Shown here piece by piece: positions 20,501 through 27,999 of a stretch of 64,000 nucleotides of DNA; positions within the stretch are counted from its first letter, which is position 1, and the number at the start of each line of letters is the position of its first letter. The stretch is taken from the NCBI RefSeq assembly GCF_023015865.1, contig NZ_JALKBC010000001.1, positions 310,001 through 374,000 of the forward strand, in the 5' to 3' direction. The position numbers were made by a program, and so were the translations under genes. Origin of the DNA: Arenibacter sp. F26102. GTDB taxonomy: Bacteria > Bacteroidota > Bacteroidia > Flavobacteriales > Flavobacteriaceae. The notes under the pieces are model-generated. The model was not told the DNA's origin. It saw nothing but the letters and a program-made list of their open reading frames with translations, and searched no databases.

Positions 20501-20956
20501 CCAATCGTGTATACTATCTTTATTCAGGTCTTTTAACCATTCGTTTTCTTCGCTTTTTTCGGTAGCGAAGGTTTCATGTAAAAAGTTTTTTCTATCCTCC
20601 ACGGATTGTAGTGCAATGGACGGGGTCATCCAATGTCTGAATCCCCTGATATCAAATTCAGAGTTTTTTTGACGGTTGGTCCGAGTAAGGTATATGTTTC
20701 CCTCATCGTCAACGGACATGGCCACTGGATCGGGAGCCAAAGAATCCGAAGCCCATAAAGTCAACGTTAAGCCTTCTGCGACTTGGGCGGGAACACTTTC
20801 CCTTATTTCCTTAAACCTACTTAAGGCAGTTGTAGTATCCTCTTTTATGACCAACAGGGGCTCCTGAGATTGCTTGGGTTTTTTTTCACAGGATATGGCA
20901 AATAGGCCAAAAAGGGATAGAATTAAGGCAGTTTTAAAGGTAGTTATGGTGCGCAT
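17546..20956 (-). CDS. Lipoprotein with beta-propeller, HEAT repeats and C-terminal cytochrome c (PVC-type)
   Basis: An 1136-residue envelope protein. A lipobox (LFGLFAISC, Cys 23) marks it as a lipoprotein. Residues 60-480 form a sugar-dehydrogenase-like beta-propeller (GLTLTLWASDSLAPDPVAMSVDDEGNIYLTRT; FAAGVRNTHEFVFDEYGNI; LPTGIRFAPDGALYIADW). Residues 500-980 are HEAT-like repeats (VRFFAAQALGRIAEKNAVQPLLTML). The C-terminal 130 residues hold one c-type heme site CVRCH followed by a distal region with the axial methionine candidates GMPPM. Such proteins are annotated 'membrane-bound dehydrogenase' or 'PVC-type heme-binding' proteins and probably oxidise a sugar or polyol and pass electrons to the heme. 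The substrate is unknown. Confidence 0.88.
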   Translation of the reverse strand: MRTITTFKTALILSLFGLFAISCEKKPKQSQEPLLVIKEDTTTALSRFKEIRESVPAQVAEGLTLTLWASDSLAPDPVAMSVDDEGNIYLTRTNRQKNSEFDIRGFRHWMTPSIALQSVEDRKNFLHETFATEKSEENEWLKDLNKDSIHDWRDLTVQKEEIWKLEDQNASGYANVATRIVNDFHEEISDVAGALLVRKNDMFVGIAPDMWRITDEDGDGIMNDKTSISHGYGVHIGFGGHGMSGAIEGPDGRIYWGIGDIGANITTADGTHHKYPNQGVIVRSNPDGSDFEVFAAGVRNTHEFVFDEYGNIITADNDGDHRGESERLVYIVEGSDAGWRSNWQYGKYTDPKNNGYNVWMDEKLFVPRWENQAAYIIPPIMNFHNGPTGMAYNPGTALGKEWKNKFFLVEFVGNPSRSHIWSFDLKPKGASFELNTEQDILSGILPTGIRFAPDGALYIADWMNGWDTKNYGRVWKLDVAANKNDLKAERKETERLMTLDYTDQNVDKLIQFLSYPDMRIRQKAQFELADRNNKGHKAFTAAITQKENQLARVHGIWGIGQLAREKLDRAEPLMNLLKDSDPEIVAQAAKTLGDVKYSNAGKEFISLLKHENARVRFFAAQALGRIAEKNAVQPLLTMLEANNDEDLYLRHAAVLALARIGESAPIIALAESKNRSLRIAAVLVLRRLQNEQLALFLKDQDEYIVTEAARAINDDWSIEPALPALASLLKEERFTSEPLLRRSINAALRVGGDKELNLLIDFASRTTVSSTLRGEALAAVGTWASPSVLDRVDGRYRGEINRDAIAVKQKIEKYIPDFLKDKNPDILVAAAKSISALNIDGYNAQLATIMKNNASPEVRSAMLMALGDLNYTNIEEAMRIGMADKDRNVRTVAVGLVTQVDIPKEKLPAIVEPIFKSGSIIEQQKMLSVLGEMPLEKSKDVLSSLIKQGNNKKLSNGVILDLTEAVEATQSEELIAQLGKLKSQGDGLQAYSETLNGGNRRDGYQYFNTNSTGQCVRCHAVGGAGGSVGPALDNIGNLLSREQILEALINPSARLSPGYGMVSVTLKDGQTITGILEEETEDELILKTSDAEPMEIALSRIDKRQNMASGMPPMGTIMSKREIRDVVEFLAELKKE

Positions 20957-21021
20957 GGGAATTATTGGTTTTAAAAGAGTAAAATATACGGGTATATATC
21001 AATATTATAAAATATTGCTTG

Positions 21022-22167
21022 TTAAATTAAAAACACCCGACGTATAAGGGCCTGGATAAATTCTTTTTTGGGGCAGGCCGCAATAATTTTTAAGTCTTCC
21101 CAGATACTGGTTTTTTCATCCAAAAATTTAAAGATACTTTGGGCTTTCCGTTGTTTGAACAGTTGTCCAAAAATTAACCTTCCCTTATTGTTTTTTCTAT
21201 GGAGTATATCCAATAATAGGAGGTCATAAAACCAAAATCGATCCTTTTTAAAAAAAGTATTTAGCGGTTTGTCTTTTTTCAAAAACGGGATTAAAGCTCC
21301 TGTTTTTTGATACGTCCGCATAAAGTTATAGCCCGAACTTGGCTTAGCCCATCCTCCGGCAATCCCAATATGCAAAATGTTTCTGCTGTTGTGGACGTTA
21401 AAATTATAACAGCTCATGGGGATGCTTCCCTTTTCCTTTTCCAATATTTCGTAATCTTTACAATCCAGGTTATTAAGATAGGATTTTATAGCCCCTTCAT
21501 ACTCTTGTTCGAGGAGCACATTTTCAGAGAATAAGGTGTATTCCACCAAAGCTTCCGTTTGGGAAAATGGCAATACGTACATAAAGCGGGTGTTTCCTTT
21601 CTGTGGGACCGAAAAATCCATAAAGGTAGCCTGATCCCTGTCAAAAATGGGTTTTGTAGTTTTTATAAACCAGCCTATAAAATGTTGCTGTAAGACCGGA
21701 TATCTTTTTTGCTTAAGCAATGGTTTATAATCAAAAATGCTATTGAATATTTTTCTGCCCTTAAATGCATCGGTGTCGGTAGTGACCAATACTTCATGGT
21801 CCTTATCCTGAATTTCCTTTACATTCCCTTCCAAAAAAGTGATGTTGGTATGGCCGTTTATTTTGTTGCGGTATGTATGGTAAAAATCCTCTGCACGTAG
21901 CATCTTATACGTATAGGGGGCAATTGGAGTTCGTTTGGAAAATTTATCATCCGCGACAAATATGTGGTCCCAGGTTTTATGAAGTATATCGTCAAAATCT
22001 CCCTGGCCAATTTCCCAAAAACACCAGGTACGGTCATTTTGTTTGTGCAAATTCTTTTCCAGCAACAGAATAGTTTTCTGTGCAAAGAAATTATCCTTGC
22101 CCAAAGCATCGGCCAATAACAAGCCAGAGGCCCCTGCACCAATAATAATATAATCGTAGGTTGCCAT
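21022..22167 (-). CDS. crtY: Lycopene beta-cyclase
   Basis: About 381 residues. The N-terminal dinucleotide-binding motif YIIIGAGASGLLLADAL binds FAD or NAD(P); the cyclase motif NDRTWCFWE follows at about residue 45, and LPFSQTEALVEYTLFS and GGWAKPSSGYNF are further family signatures. The enzyme closes the beta-ionone rings of lycopene to give beta-carotene, a precursor of the yellow zeaxanthin pigments common in marine flavobacteria. I chose the ATG at 22167 (MATYDYIII); the longer frame would start with TTG. No other carotenoid gene lies beside it in this window. Confidence 0.88.
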   Translation of the reverse strand: MATYDYIIIGAGASGLLLADALGKDNFFAQKTILLLEKNLHKQNDRTWCFWEIGQGDFDDILHKTWDHIFVADDKFSKRTPIAPYTYKMLRAEDFYHTYRNKINGHTNITFLEGNVKEIQDKDHEVLVTTDTDAFKGRKIFNSIFDYKPLLKQKRYPVLQQHFIGWFIKTTKPIFDRDQATFMDFSVPQKGNTRFMYVLPFSQTEALVEYTLFSENVLLEQEYEGAIKSYLNNLDCKDYEILEKEKGSIPMSCYNFNVHNSRNILHIGIAGGWAKPSSGYNFMRTYQKTGALIPFLKKDKPLNTFFKKDRFWFYDLLLLDILHRKNNKGRLIFGQLFKQRKAQSIFKFLDEKTSIWEDLKIIAACPKKEFIQALIRRVFLI

Positions 22168-22302
22168 GGGAATGCTATCTAGGTTCAAGGATTATAGCTG
22201 AATTTAGAAATGATTTTGCGTCCGCCCTCGGGATGCAATCCAAAAGTACAAATTCTATTGGTAGAATTTACAAATCCGAAAAAGGTGAAATATCAGGTAT
22301 TT

Positions 22303-22791
22303 TTAAGGTGTTTTTTCAAGTATCTCCAACAATTGTTCGGCATCCAGATATTGGAAATAGCGTGCTTGGGCAGTAAAAGTAGAATCCATGAATACTAGGG
22401 CTGGTAGGCTAAAGGGAGTATCCTTTCTGCTAGCCAAGAGAAGGGGTATTTCATGTACGGGATTACGTCTATTGGCTCTCGGATTGGTAAAATTTTGTTG
22501 CCCAAAAACAATTGTATCTGTGGATTCCACATTAAATTTTATAGCATAAAACTCCGTATTGAGTTTATTTACCACCCTTGGGTCTTTAAAAGCTACTTCA
22601 TCCATTTTTAGGCAGGGGGAACACCAATCCGCATAAAAATCGATGAATACTTTTTTAGGATTTGATTTAAGGGAGTCATGCAATTGTTCAAAGCTGATCC
22701 AATTAACTTGGGCTTTTTCTTGTGCAAGGGCATTTGACCAGGACAGCATTAAATTCACCGTCATTATTAAAATTGTTGTCTTGGATCCCAT
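22303..22791 (-). CDS. Periplasmic thioredoxin-fold protein
   Basis: A 162-residue protein with a signal peptide (LIMTVNLMLSWSNALAQ) and a thioredoxin fold whose active site is YADWCSPCLKMD, a CxxC pair in a DsbD-C-terminal/thioredoxin_7-like context. It probably reduces or exchanges disulfides in the periplasm. It follows the TonB receptor gene by 5 nt and is surely co-transcribed. The receptor plug carries a CxxC (CQTC), a plausible but unproven target. Confidence 0.85.
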   Translation of the reverse strand: MGSKTTILIMTVNLMLSWSNALAQEKAQVNWISFEQLHDSLKSNPKKVFIDFYADWCSPCLKMDEVAFKDPRVVNKLNTEFYAIKFNVESTDTIVFGQQNFTNPRANRRNPVHEIPLLLASRKDTPFSLPALVFMDSTFTAQARYFQYLDAEQLLEILEKTP

Positions 22792-22796
22792 TATTC

Positions 22797-25100
22797 CTAC
22801 AAAGATTTTATCCTTAGTCCTATAAAAACAGTTCTTGGGGCTCCAGGGCCGTAGACGTAGTTGCTATCCCTGTTTTTGCCCAAATCAAAATCGTCCTGGT
22901 AGGCATTTGTCAAATTTTTTACGCCTCCAAATATCTCTATTCCCGTGTCAATTTTGGGAAATGCATGGTTATATCCCAATCGGAGACTGAGTTCCGTAAA
23001 CGATGGGGATTTGGTGTATTCATCTACTTCCTGACCTGTTCCTTCTCCACTAAAATGGGCAATTTCCATAGGTCCCGTATATACAATATTGGCGCTGGCA
23101 CTTAGTTTTTTTGTGGGCGTATAATTAAAGGTAGCATAACCATAGTCGTTTGGGGTTCTCAAAAATGCTCTTTTTGCCTCCAAACCTTCAATATTCTCCA
23201 CGGGATCATCGAAGAGGCTGGACTGTAGGGTAAAGCCGGCATCGATCTGTAGCAAATAATCAAAGTTGGCCCTTGTTTCCAGGGTAATACCTTTGACCGT
23301 AGCACCACTACCATTCCGCTTTTCAAAGCGTTGTCCAAATTCGTCTTCTCCCAAGGGGAAGAGAAAGAAGGCGTCGTTTAGTTGGGTATAAAATCCCTCT
23401 AGGGTAAAACCGGCAATGAAGTGTTCTGAGGCCTTATCGTAATTAATAGATCCGGTAAAACTATTGGAGCGTTCCTCCTTTAGGGCGTCGGAAAGTGAAA
23501 CACGGGAGATGCCTCCTCCGGCGAAGGCAATGTGCAAGTCGGTATCAAAGGCTTGCGGCGCCCTAAACCCGGTACCCCATCCCAATCTCAATTGAGTTTC
23601 CTTATTCCACTTGTAGAGCAATGAGAGCCTTGGACTAAATATGGTTTTGTCTACCAGGTTGTGGTCATCGACTCTAAAACCGGAAAGAAAATTTAATTTG
23701 GTGTTAATATCCCAGTCGTTCTGTACAAACCCACTAAAATTCCTGGTCGTCTGGTCTATCTTGTAATTATAGGGTTCAATAACATCCAACACCTGGTCAT
23801 ATACAAATTCGGATCCAAAGGTCAATACGGTTTTGCCCCCTAGAAATTCATTAAACCTGTGATTGTATTGTGTGCCACCCTGATGTGTGGTAACATTGGA
23901 TATGCCATAGGGCGGGTCGGCCAAAAATTCCCCCAATTCGGGCTCATCGTCTGGGATTATGCCCGTATAATGGTCACGGTCGGTATATTGTCCCCCATAA
24001 TAAAGGATCAGTGCACTTTTTTCTTCATTAAAATTTATTTGATAATCCAAACTGCCCATAAGTACATTATGTGTCCGTTCTTCAGTTTGTTGTGCCAAGT
24101 GGGCAGGTTTGTCCACTACCTCACCACCATATCTATATTCATTTATGCTACTAAGGCTTACCTCCAACTTTTGGTTTTCCTGAGGTAGATAAAAGAAGTT
24201 GGTGCCAAAGGAATTGTTTATGAGCTGTGGCAGCTCTGAAAAATTGTCGCCATTGGCATCGTAGGTGTCACGATCCCGCTTACTGACGAAAAAGGTAGCG
24301 CCGGCATTCCGCTTTGTGTTAACTACAGTGGCGTTTCCTACAAGAAGGTGGTCGTTGGCATTGTTCCCCATATTTTGATAGGTATAGGTAAAGGAATAGT
24401 CGTTTTGCCGCGGAATCTTGGTTATCACATTCACGGTTCCGCCTATGGCACTGGATCCATAAAGTGCCGAAACACCTCCTCGGACTATTTCAATGCGTTC
24501 TATCATATTGGTAGGAATTTGCTCCATACCGTATAAGCCGGTAAGCGGACTAAAGATGGGTCGACCGTTGATCAATATTTGTGAATATCCTCCTTGTAGT
24601 CCGTTTATACGCAATTGGGTGTAATTACACGTCTGGCAATCGGTTTCTACCCTTAGGCCTGGTTGAAATCTTAAGCCATCGGAAAGATTGGTTGCCACTA
24701 CATTATCCAAGGTTTTGCTATTGATCAAATTTACGATTACGGGGGAATCTGTACGTCTTTTGTCTGTCCGGGTACCTGTTACCACTACTTGTTCCAGACC
24801 CATAACATCCTCCTTTAATTCAAAATTTAATTGAAAGGGTCTGGAATTGTCCAGGGTAATTTCTTTTAGGTTGGATTGGTACCCTATGCTTTGGCAAACC
24901 ACGGTGTAGGTTCCAAACGGGGCGTTTAGCCTATACTTTCCCGATTCATCGGTAGTGGTGCCAATTTGGGTCCCCTTAAGCTGTATGGTGGCCCAAGCTA
25001 ATACATCTCCATTGGAAATAACCGTGCCTTCCAGTGTTCCGGTTTGGGAAAAAAGATGGAACAGTGGTAAAAAGAGTAATATCCAGATTATATTTTTCAT
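22797..25100 (-). CDS. TonB-dependent receptor with CQTC plug motif
   Basis: A 767-residue outer-membrane receptor with a signal peptide, a carboxypeptidase-regulatory-like domain (residues 22-97), the TonB-box-like GLEQVVVTGTRT, a plug (residues 118-230) and a 22-strand-type barrel ending in a C-terminal aromatic-rich strand. The plug contains VETDCQTCNYTQLRINGL, a CxxC (Cys 155 and 158) seen in a subgroup of Bacteroidota receptors. It is divergent from a DtxR/MntR-type regulator and a ZIP transporter, and a DtxR-like box lies 16 bases upstream of its start, so a metal or metal-complex substrate is likely (inference). A thioredoxin-fold gene follows. Confidence 0.9.
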   Translation of the reverse strand: MKNIIWILLFLPLFHLFSQTGTLEGTVISNGDVLAWATIQLKGTQIGTTTDESGKYRLNAPFGTYTVVCQSIGYQSNLKEITLDNSRPFQLNFELKEDVMGLEQVVVTGTRTDKRRTDSPVIVNLINSKTLDNVVATNLSDGLRFQPGLRVETDCQTCNYTQLRINGLQGGYSQILINGRPIFSPLTGLYGMEQIPTNMIERIEIVRGGVSALYGSSAIGGTVNVITKIPRQNDYSFTYTYQNMGNNANDHLLVGNATVVNTKRNAGATFFVSKRDRDTYDANGDNFSELPQLINNSFGTNFFYLPQENQKLEVSLSSINEYRYGGEVVDKPAHLAQQTEERTHNVLMGSLDYQINFNEEKSALILYYGGQYTDRDHYTGIIPDDEPELGEFLADPPYGISNVTTHQGGTQYNHRFNEFLGGKTVLTFGSEFVYDQVLDVIEPYNYKIDQTTRNFSGFVQNDWDINTKLNFLSGFRVDDHNLVDKTIFSPRLSLLYKWNKETQLRLGWGTGFRAPQAFDTDLHIAFAGGGISRVSLSDALKEERSNSFTGSINYDKASEHFIAGFTLEGFYTQLNDAFFLFPLGEDEFGQRFEKRNGSGATVKGITLETRANFDYLLQIDAGFTLQSSLFDDPVENIEGLEAKRAFLRTPNDYGYATFNYTPTKKLSASANIVYTGPMEIAHFSGEGTGQEVDEYTKSPSFTELSLRLGYNHAFPKIDTGIEIFGGVKNLTNAYQDDFDLGKNRDSNYVYGPGAPRTVFIGLRIKSL

Positions 25101-25115
25101 TAAATTAAATTAAAA

Positions 25116-25131
25116 TTTAGGCAAATCTAAA
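25116..25131. promoter_or_regulatory. Candidate DtxR/MntR operator
   Basis: TTTAGGCAAATCTAAA is a dyad (TTTAG / CTAAA, 6-nt centre) resembling DtxR/IdeR/MntR boxes. It lies between the divergent TonB receptor and regulator genes, where it could control both. A second perfect palindrome, TTTGTACAAA, lies at 25138-25147. Confidence 0.55.
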
Positions 25132-25133
25132 AA

Positions 25134-25163
25134 TTTGTTTGTACAAATAAAAATGTATTTTTG
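25134..25163 (+). promoter_or_regulatory. Promoter of the metal-regulator/ZIP operon
   Basis: TTTG at 25134-25137, an 18-nt spacer, and TATTTTTG at 25156-25163 match the Bacteroidota sigma-ABfr consensus. The start codon follows 16 bases later. The palindrome TTTGTACAAA overlaps the spacer. Confidence 0.5.
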
Positions 25164-25178
25164 CATAAATTGTATTTA

Positions 25179-25841
25179 ATGACGCGTTCAGAAGAGAATT
25201 ATATTAAGACTATTTTTCATTTAGGCAGAAAAGGGACACAGGAAGTAGCCACCAATGCCATAGCGGAACTAATGGAAACCAAGCCTTCTTCAGTTACCGA
25301 CATGATTAAAAAACTATCCGAAAAAAATTTGGTAAACTACAAAAGGTACCAAGGGGTTTCCTTAACTTCTTTAGGCACCAAGACGGCATTGGGGATTATC
25401 AGAAAACATAGGCTTTGGGAGGTTTTCCTAGTGGAGAAGCTGGATTTTTCTTGGGATGAGGTCCATGAGGTGGCGGAACAGTTGGAGCATATTAAAAGTG
25501 ACAAACTAATAGATAGTCTGGACCGTCTTTTGGCTTTTCCCAAGTTTGATCCGCACGGAGATCCCATACCGGATAAGAACGGAGGATTTAAGGAAAGGGA
25601 TAGGGATTTGCTAAGTGAAGTCCCAATAAATACTGTTGGGGTATGTGTTGGGGTCAAGGACTCATCGGCCACCTTTCTAAAATTTTTGGACAAGAACGGG
25701 ATAGCCTTGGGAAACCAAATAAGCGTGAAGGAGAGAGAGGAGTTCGATGGATCATTAAATATTGAGATAGATGGAAGGAATCTGCAAATTTCACACGTAA
25801 TTGCGGCTAATTTGTACATTAAAACCAATGATGAAATATGA
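25179..25841 (+). CDS. DtxR/MntR-family metal-dependent regulator
   Basis: About 220 residues. The N-terminal winged helix (TRSEENYIKTIFHLG...VATNAIAELMETKPSSVTDMIKKLSEKNLVNYKRYQGVSLT) is typical of the family, followed by the metal-binding dimerization domain (LIRKHRLWEVFLVEKLDFSWDEVHEVAEQLEHI) with the usual His/Glu ligands and DPHGDPIP, and a C-terminal SH3-like FeoA domain. Iron or manganese acts as co-repressor in this family. I took the ATG at 25179; an upstream TTG adds six residues. Its stop overlaps the ZIP start (ATGA), so the pair is translationally coupled. Confidence 0.92.
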   Translation: MTRSEENYIKTIFHLGRKGTQEVATNAIAELMETKPSSVTDMIKKLSEKNLVNYKRYQGVSLTSLGTKTALGIIRKHRLWEVFLVEKLDFSWDEVHEVAEQLEHIKSDKLIDSLDRLLAFPKFDPHGDPIPDKNGGFKERDRDLLSEVPINTVGVCVGVKDSSATFLKFLDKNGIALGNQISVKEREEFDGSLNIEIDGRNLQISHVIAANLYIKTNDEI

Positions 25842-26659
25842 ATCAGATAATAGACTATTTTGAATCGATAGACCCCATTTTAGCTGCATTTTATGCCACC
25901 TTGTTTACATGGGGACTTACGGCCTTGGGCGCTTCATTGGTATTTTTCTTTAAGGGCATGAACCGCGCCGTATTGGATGGCATGCTTGGTTTTACGGGAG
26001 GAGTAATGGTTGCCGCCAGTTTCTGGAGTTTATTGGCGCCAGGTATAGAAATGAGTCCTGGGGAAGGATTCGTAAAGGTGATTCCGGCCGCGGTTGGATT
26101 TCTGATGGGAGCATTGTTTCTATTTGGTTTGGATAAGGTATTGCCACATTTACATATTAACTTTAAGGAAAACGAAAAGGAAGGTATTAAAACACCCTGG
26201 CATAGAACAACCTTATTAACTTTGGCAATTACTTTGCACAATATTCCGGAAGGACTTGCTGTTGGGGTATTGTTTGGGGGTGTTGCCGCAGGTTTTGACG
26301 GAGCCACTATTGGCGGGGCCGTTGCCTTGGCACTTGGAATTGGGCTTCAGAACTTTCCCGAAGGTTTCGCGGTTGCCATGCCATTAAGGCGGCAGGGATT
26401 AAGTAGAAGAAAGAGCTTTATGTACGGTCAGGCTTCTGCCTTGGTAGAGCCTATCGCTGCGGTATTGGGAGCTTGGGCAGTTCTTACTTTTCAGCCAATT
26501 TTGCCCTATGCGCTATCTTTTGCGGCAGGAGCTATGATATTTGTCGTGGTGGAAGAGGTGATTCCGGAAACCCAACTGGATAAGTATACGGATATAGCCA
26601 CCATGGGTTTTATAGGAGGATTTATTATTATGATGATGCTCGATGTTGGCCTGAGTTGA
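25838..26659 (+). CDS. ZIP-family metal transporter
   Basis: A 273-residue inner-membrane protein with eight predicted helices. The ZIP signature metal-site helices are present: HNIPEGLAVGVLFGG (helix 4) and NFPEGFAVAMPLRR (helix 5), with a hydrophilic loop (HLHINFKENEKEG) between helices 3 and 4. It matches the GufA/ZupT-like group that imports zinc, manganese or iron. It overlaps the preceding regulator by 4 nt, which suggests that the regulator controls metal import through this protein and the divergent TonB receptor. Confidence 0.92.
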   Translation: MNQIIDYFESIDPILAAFYATLFTWGLTALGASLVFFFKGMNRAVLDGMLGFTGGVMVAASFWSLLAPGIEMSPGEGFVKVIPAAVGFLMGALFLFGLDKVLPHLHINFKENEKEGIKTPWHRTTLLTLAITLHNIPEGLAVGVLFGGVAAGFDGATIGGAVALALGIGLQNFPEGFAVAMPLRRQGLSRRKSFMYGQASALVEPIAAVLGAWAVLTFQPILPYALSFAAGAMIFVVVEEVIPETQLDKYTDIATMGFIGGFIIMMMLDVGLS

Positions 26660-26703
26660 AATATTTTGGTTTGTTAGTGTAATCATCTATCTTCATTCAA
26701 TTT

Positions 26704-27135
26704 ATGGGAAATACAGATAAAAGGCATTGGTTTTTAAACGTGCTCATTGTGGTCACTATAATTGTAGTTGCCTTGGCATTTACGGCACATTACAAAAATT
26801 GGATAAAGACCGAAAAGGAGGAATTGGAAATATTATCTGGAATCTATTTCGTTAAAATTCCATATTCGGACATGGACAGTGTTACTATGGTGGAAAAGAT
26901 TCCTTCCATGGAACGTATTAATGGATTTTCAGTTAAGGAGAGGGAAAAAGGTGTTTTTAAAGAAGATAGCTTAAGTTTAAATAAGGTATATGTTTATGTG
27001 GATCGACTTTCCCAACCCAAAATTCGGTTGGTCTATCAAGATTCCATGAAGTTGTTTTTGAACATGCCCGATAGTACGGAAACGGAAACAATGTATCGGT
27101 TGTTATCCGACAAAATTAATCCCCCAAAAGAATAG
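26704..27135 (+). CDS. Single-pass membrane protein, unknown function
   Basis: A 143-residue protein with one N-terminal membrane helix (WFLNVLIVVTIIVVALAFTAHY) and a soluble, probably periplasmic, domain of mixed strands and helices. I do not recognise a family. It lies 44 nt after the ZIP gene on the same strand and its stop codon abuts the ATG of the DUF2141 gene, so these two are in one transcript. Confidence 0.7.
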   Translation: MGNTDKRHWFLNVLIVVTIIVVALAFTAHYKNWIKTEKEELEILSGIYFVKIPYSDMDSVTMVEKIPSMERINGFSVKEREKGVFKEDSLSLNKVYVYVDRLSQPKIRLVYQDSMKLFLNMPDSTETETMYRLLSDKINPPKE

Positions 27136-27576
27136 ATGTACGGTTTTCCATTGGATGTGTTTTTGAAGAAATATAGTTGGCTTATGCTGATCCTACTTCC
27201 TTTCTCTGGGATGGCGCAATACAGTCTCTCAGTGGAAGTGCGTGGTGTAAAATCCTCCACTGGTAAAATCAATATTGCTATTTACAACAAGTCGCACGGG
27301 TTTTTAATGTTCGAAGAGGTATACAAGGTAGACCGCATAGCGGCAAAAGAGGCCAGCACGCATTTCAAGATTTCCGATCTACCCAAAGGGGAATATGCCG
27401 TGGCCATTTTTCACGATGAAAACGGAAACGACAAGCTGGATACAAATTGGTTGGGAATTCCAAAGGAATCCATTGCCTTTTCCAACGCCAAATTAAAGAC
27501 TTTTGGTCCTCCTAGTTATAAGGAATGCGCTTTTGATTTGACCAAGGATTTGGATTTAATGATGCAGTTCAATTAG
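27136..27576 (+). CDS. DUF2141 domain secreted protein
   Basis: A 146-residue protein with an N-terminal signal region (YSWLMLILLPFSGMAQ) and a DUF2141 domain: YSLSVEVRGVKSSTGKINIAIYNKSHGFL, then LPKGEYAVAIFHDENGNDKLDTNWLGIPKESIAFSNA. The DENGNDKLD stretch resembles a calcium-loop-like turn. The family is widespread in Bacteroidota and has no established function. It begins immediately after the preceding stop codon. Confidence 0.85.
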   Translation: MYGFPLDVFLKKYSWLMLILLPFSGMAQYSLSVEVRGVKSSTGKINIAIYNKSHGFLMFEEVYKVDRIAAKEASTHFKISDLPKGEYAVAIFHDENGNDKLDTNWLGIPKESIAFSNAKLKTFGPPSYKECAFDLTKDLDLMMQFN

Positions 27577-27609
27577 ATTTATAGTTTAATCCCTTTATAA
27601 AATATTATT

Positions 27610-27996
27610 ATGGTACTAATAGCTCATATCATGGGTTCCCTTTATGGTCTTTTAGCGGTCGTTTTTGGGGCTTTTGGTGCACATGCATTAAAAAAAATCT
27701 TGAACGAACAGCAATTGAAAAGTTTTGAAACGGGGGTAAAATATCAAATGTACCATGCCATTTTATTACTGGTTTTAGGATTTAATTTTAATCTGGAAAC
27801 AGCCTTGGAACGTTATATGATTTATTGCCTTATAATTGGTGTGTTTCTATTTTCCTTTAGTATTTATGGTCTTTCCATAAGTGCGGGCAAAGGTAAAAAA
27901 CTCAGGTTTTTGGGACCTATCACTCCGTTGGGTGGATTACTTTTGGTAATGGGTTGGGGATTATTGTTCTATTCCTTTATTCAAAATTTGGTTTAG
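27610..27996 (+). CDS. DUF423 family small inner-membrane protein
   Basis: A 128-residue protein with four hydrophobic helices and the DUF423 motifs GAFGAHALKK (N-terminal) and GVKYQMYHAILLLVLG, then FLGPITPLGGLLLVMGWG. The length is standard for this YgdD-like family of unknown function. It ends 3 nt before the convergent gene at 28000. Confidence 0.9.
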   Translation: MVLIAHIMGSLYGLLAVVFGAFGAHALKKILNEQQLKSFETGVKYQMYHAILLLVLGFNFNLETALERYMIYCLIIGVFLFSFSIYGLSISAGKGKKLRFLGPITPLGGLLLVMGWGLLFYSFIQNLV

Positions 27997-27999
27997 GTT

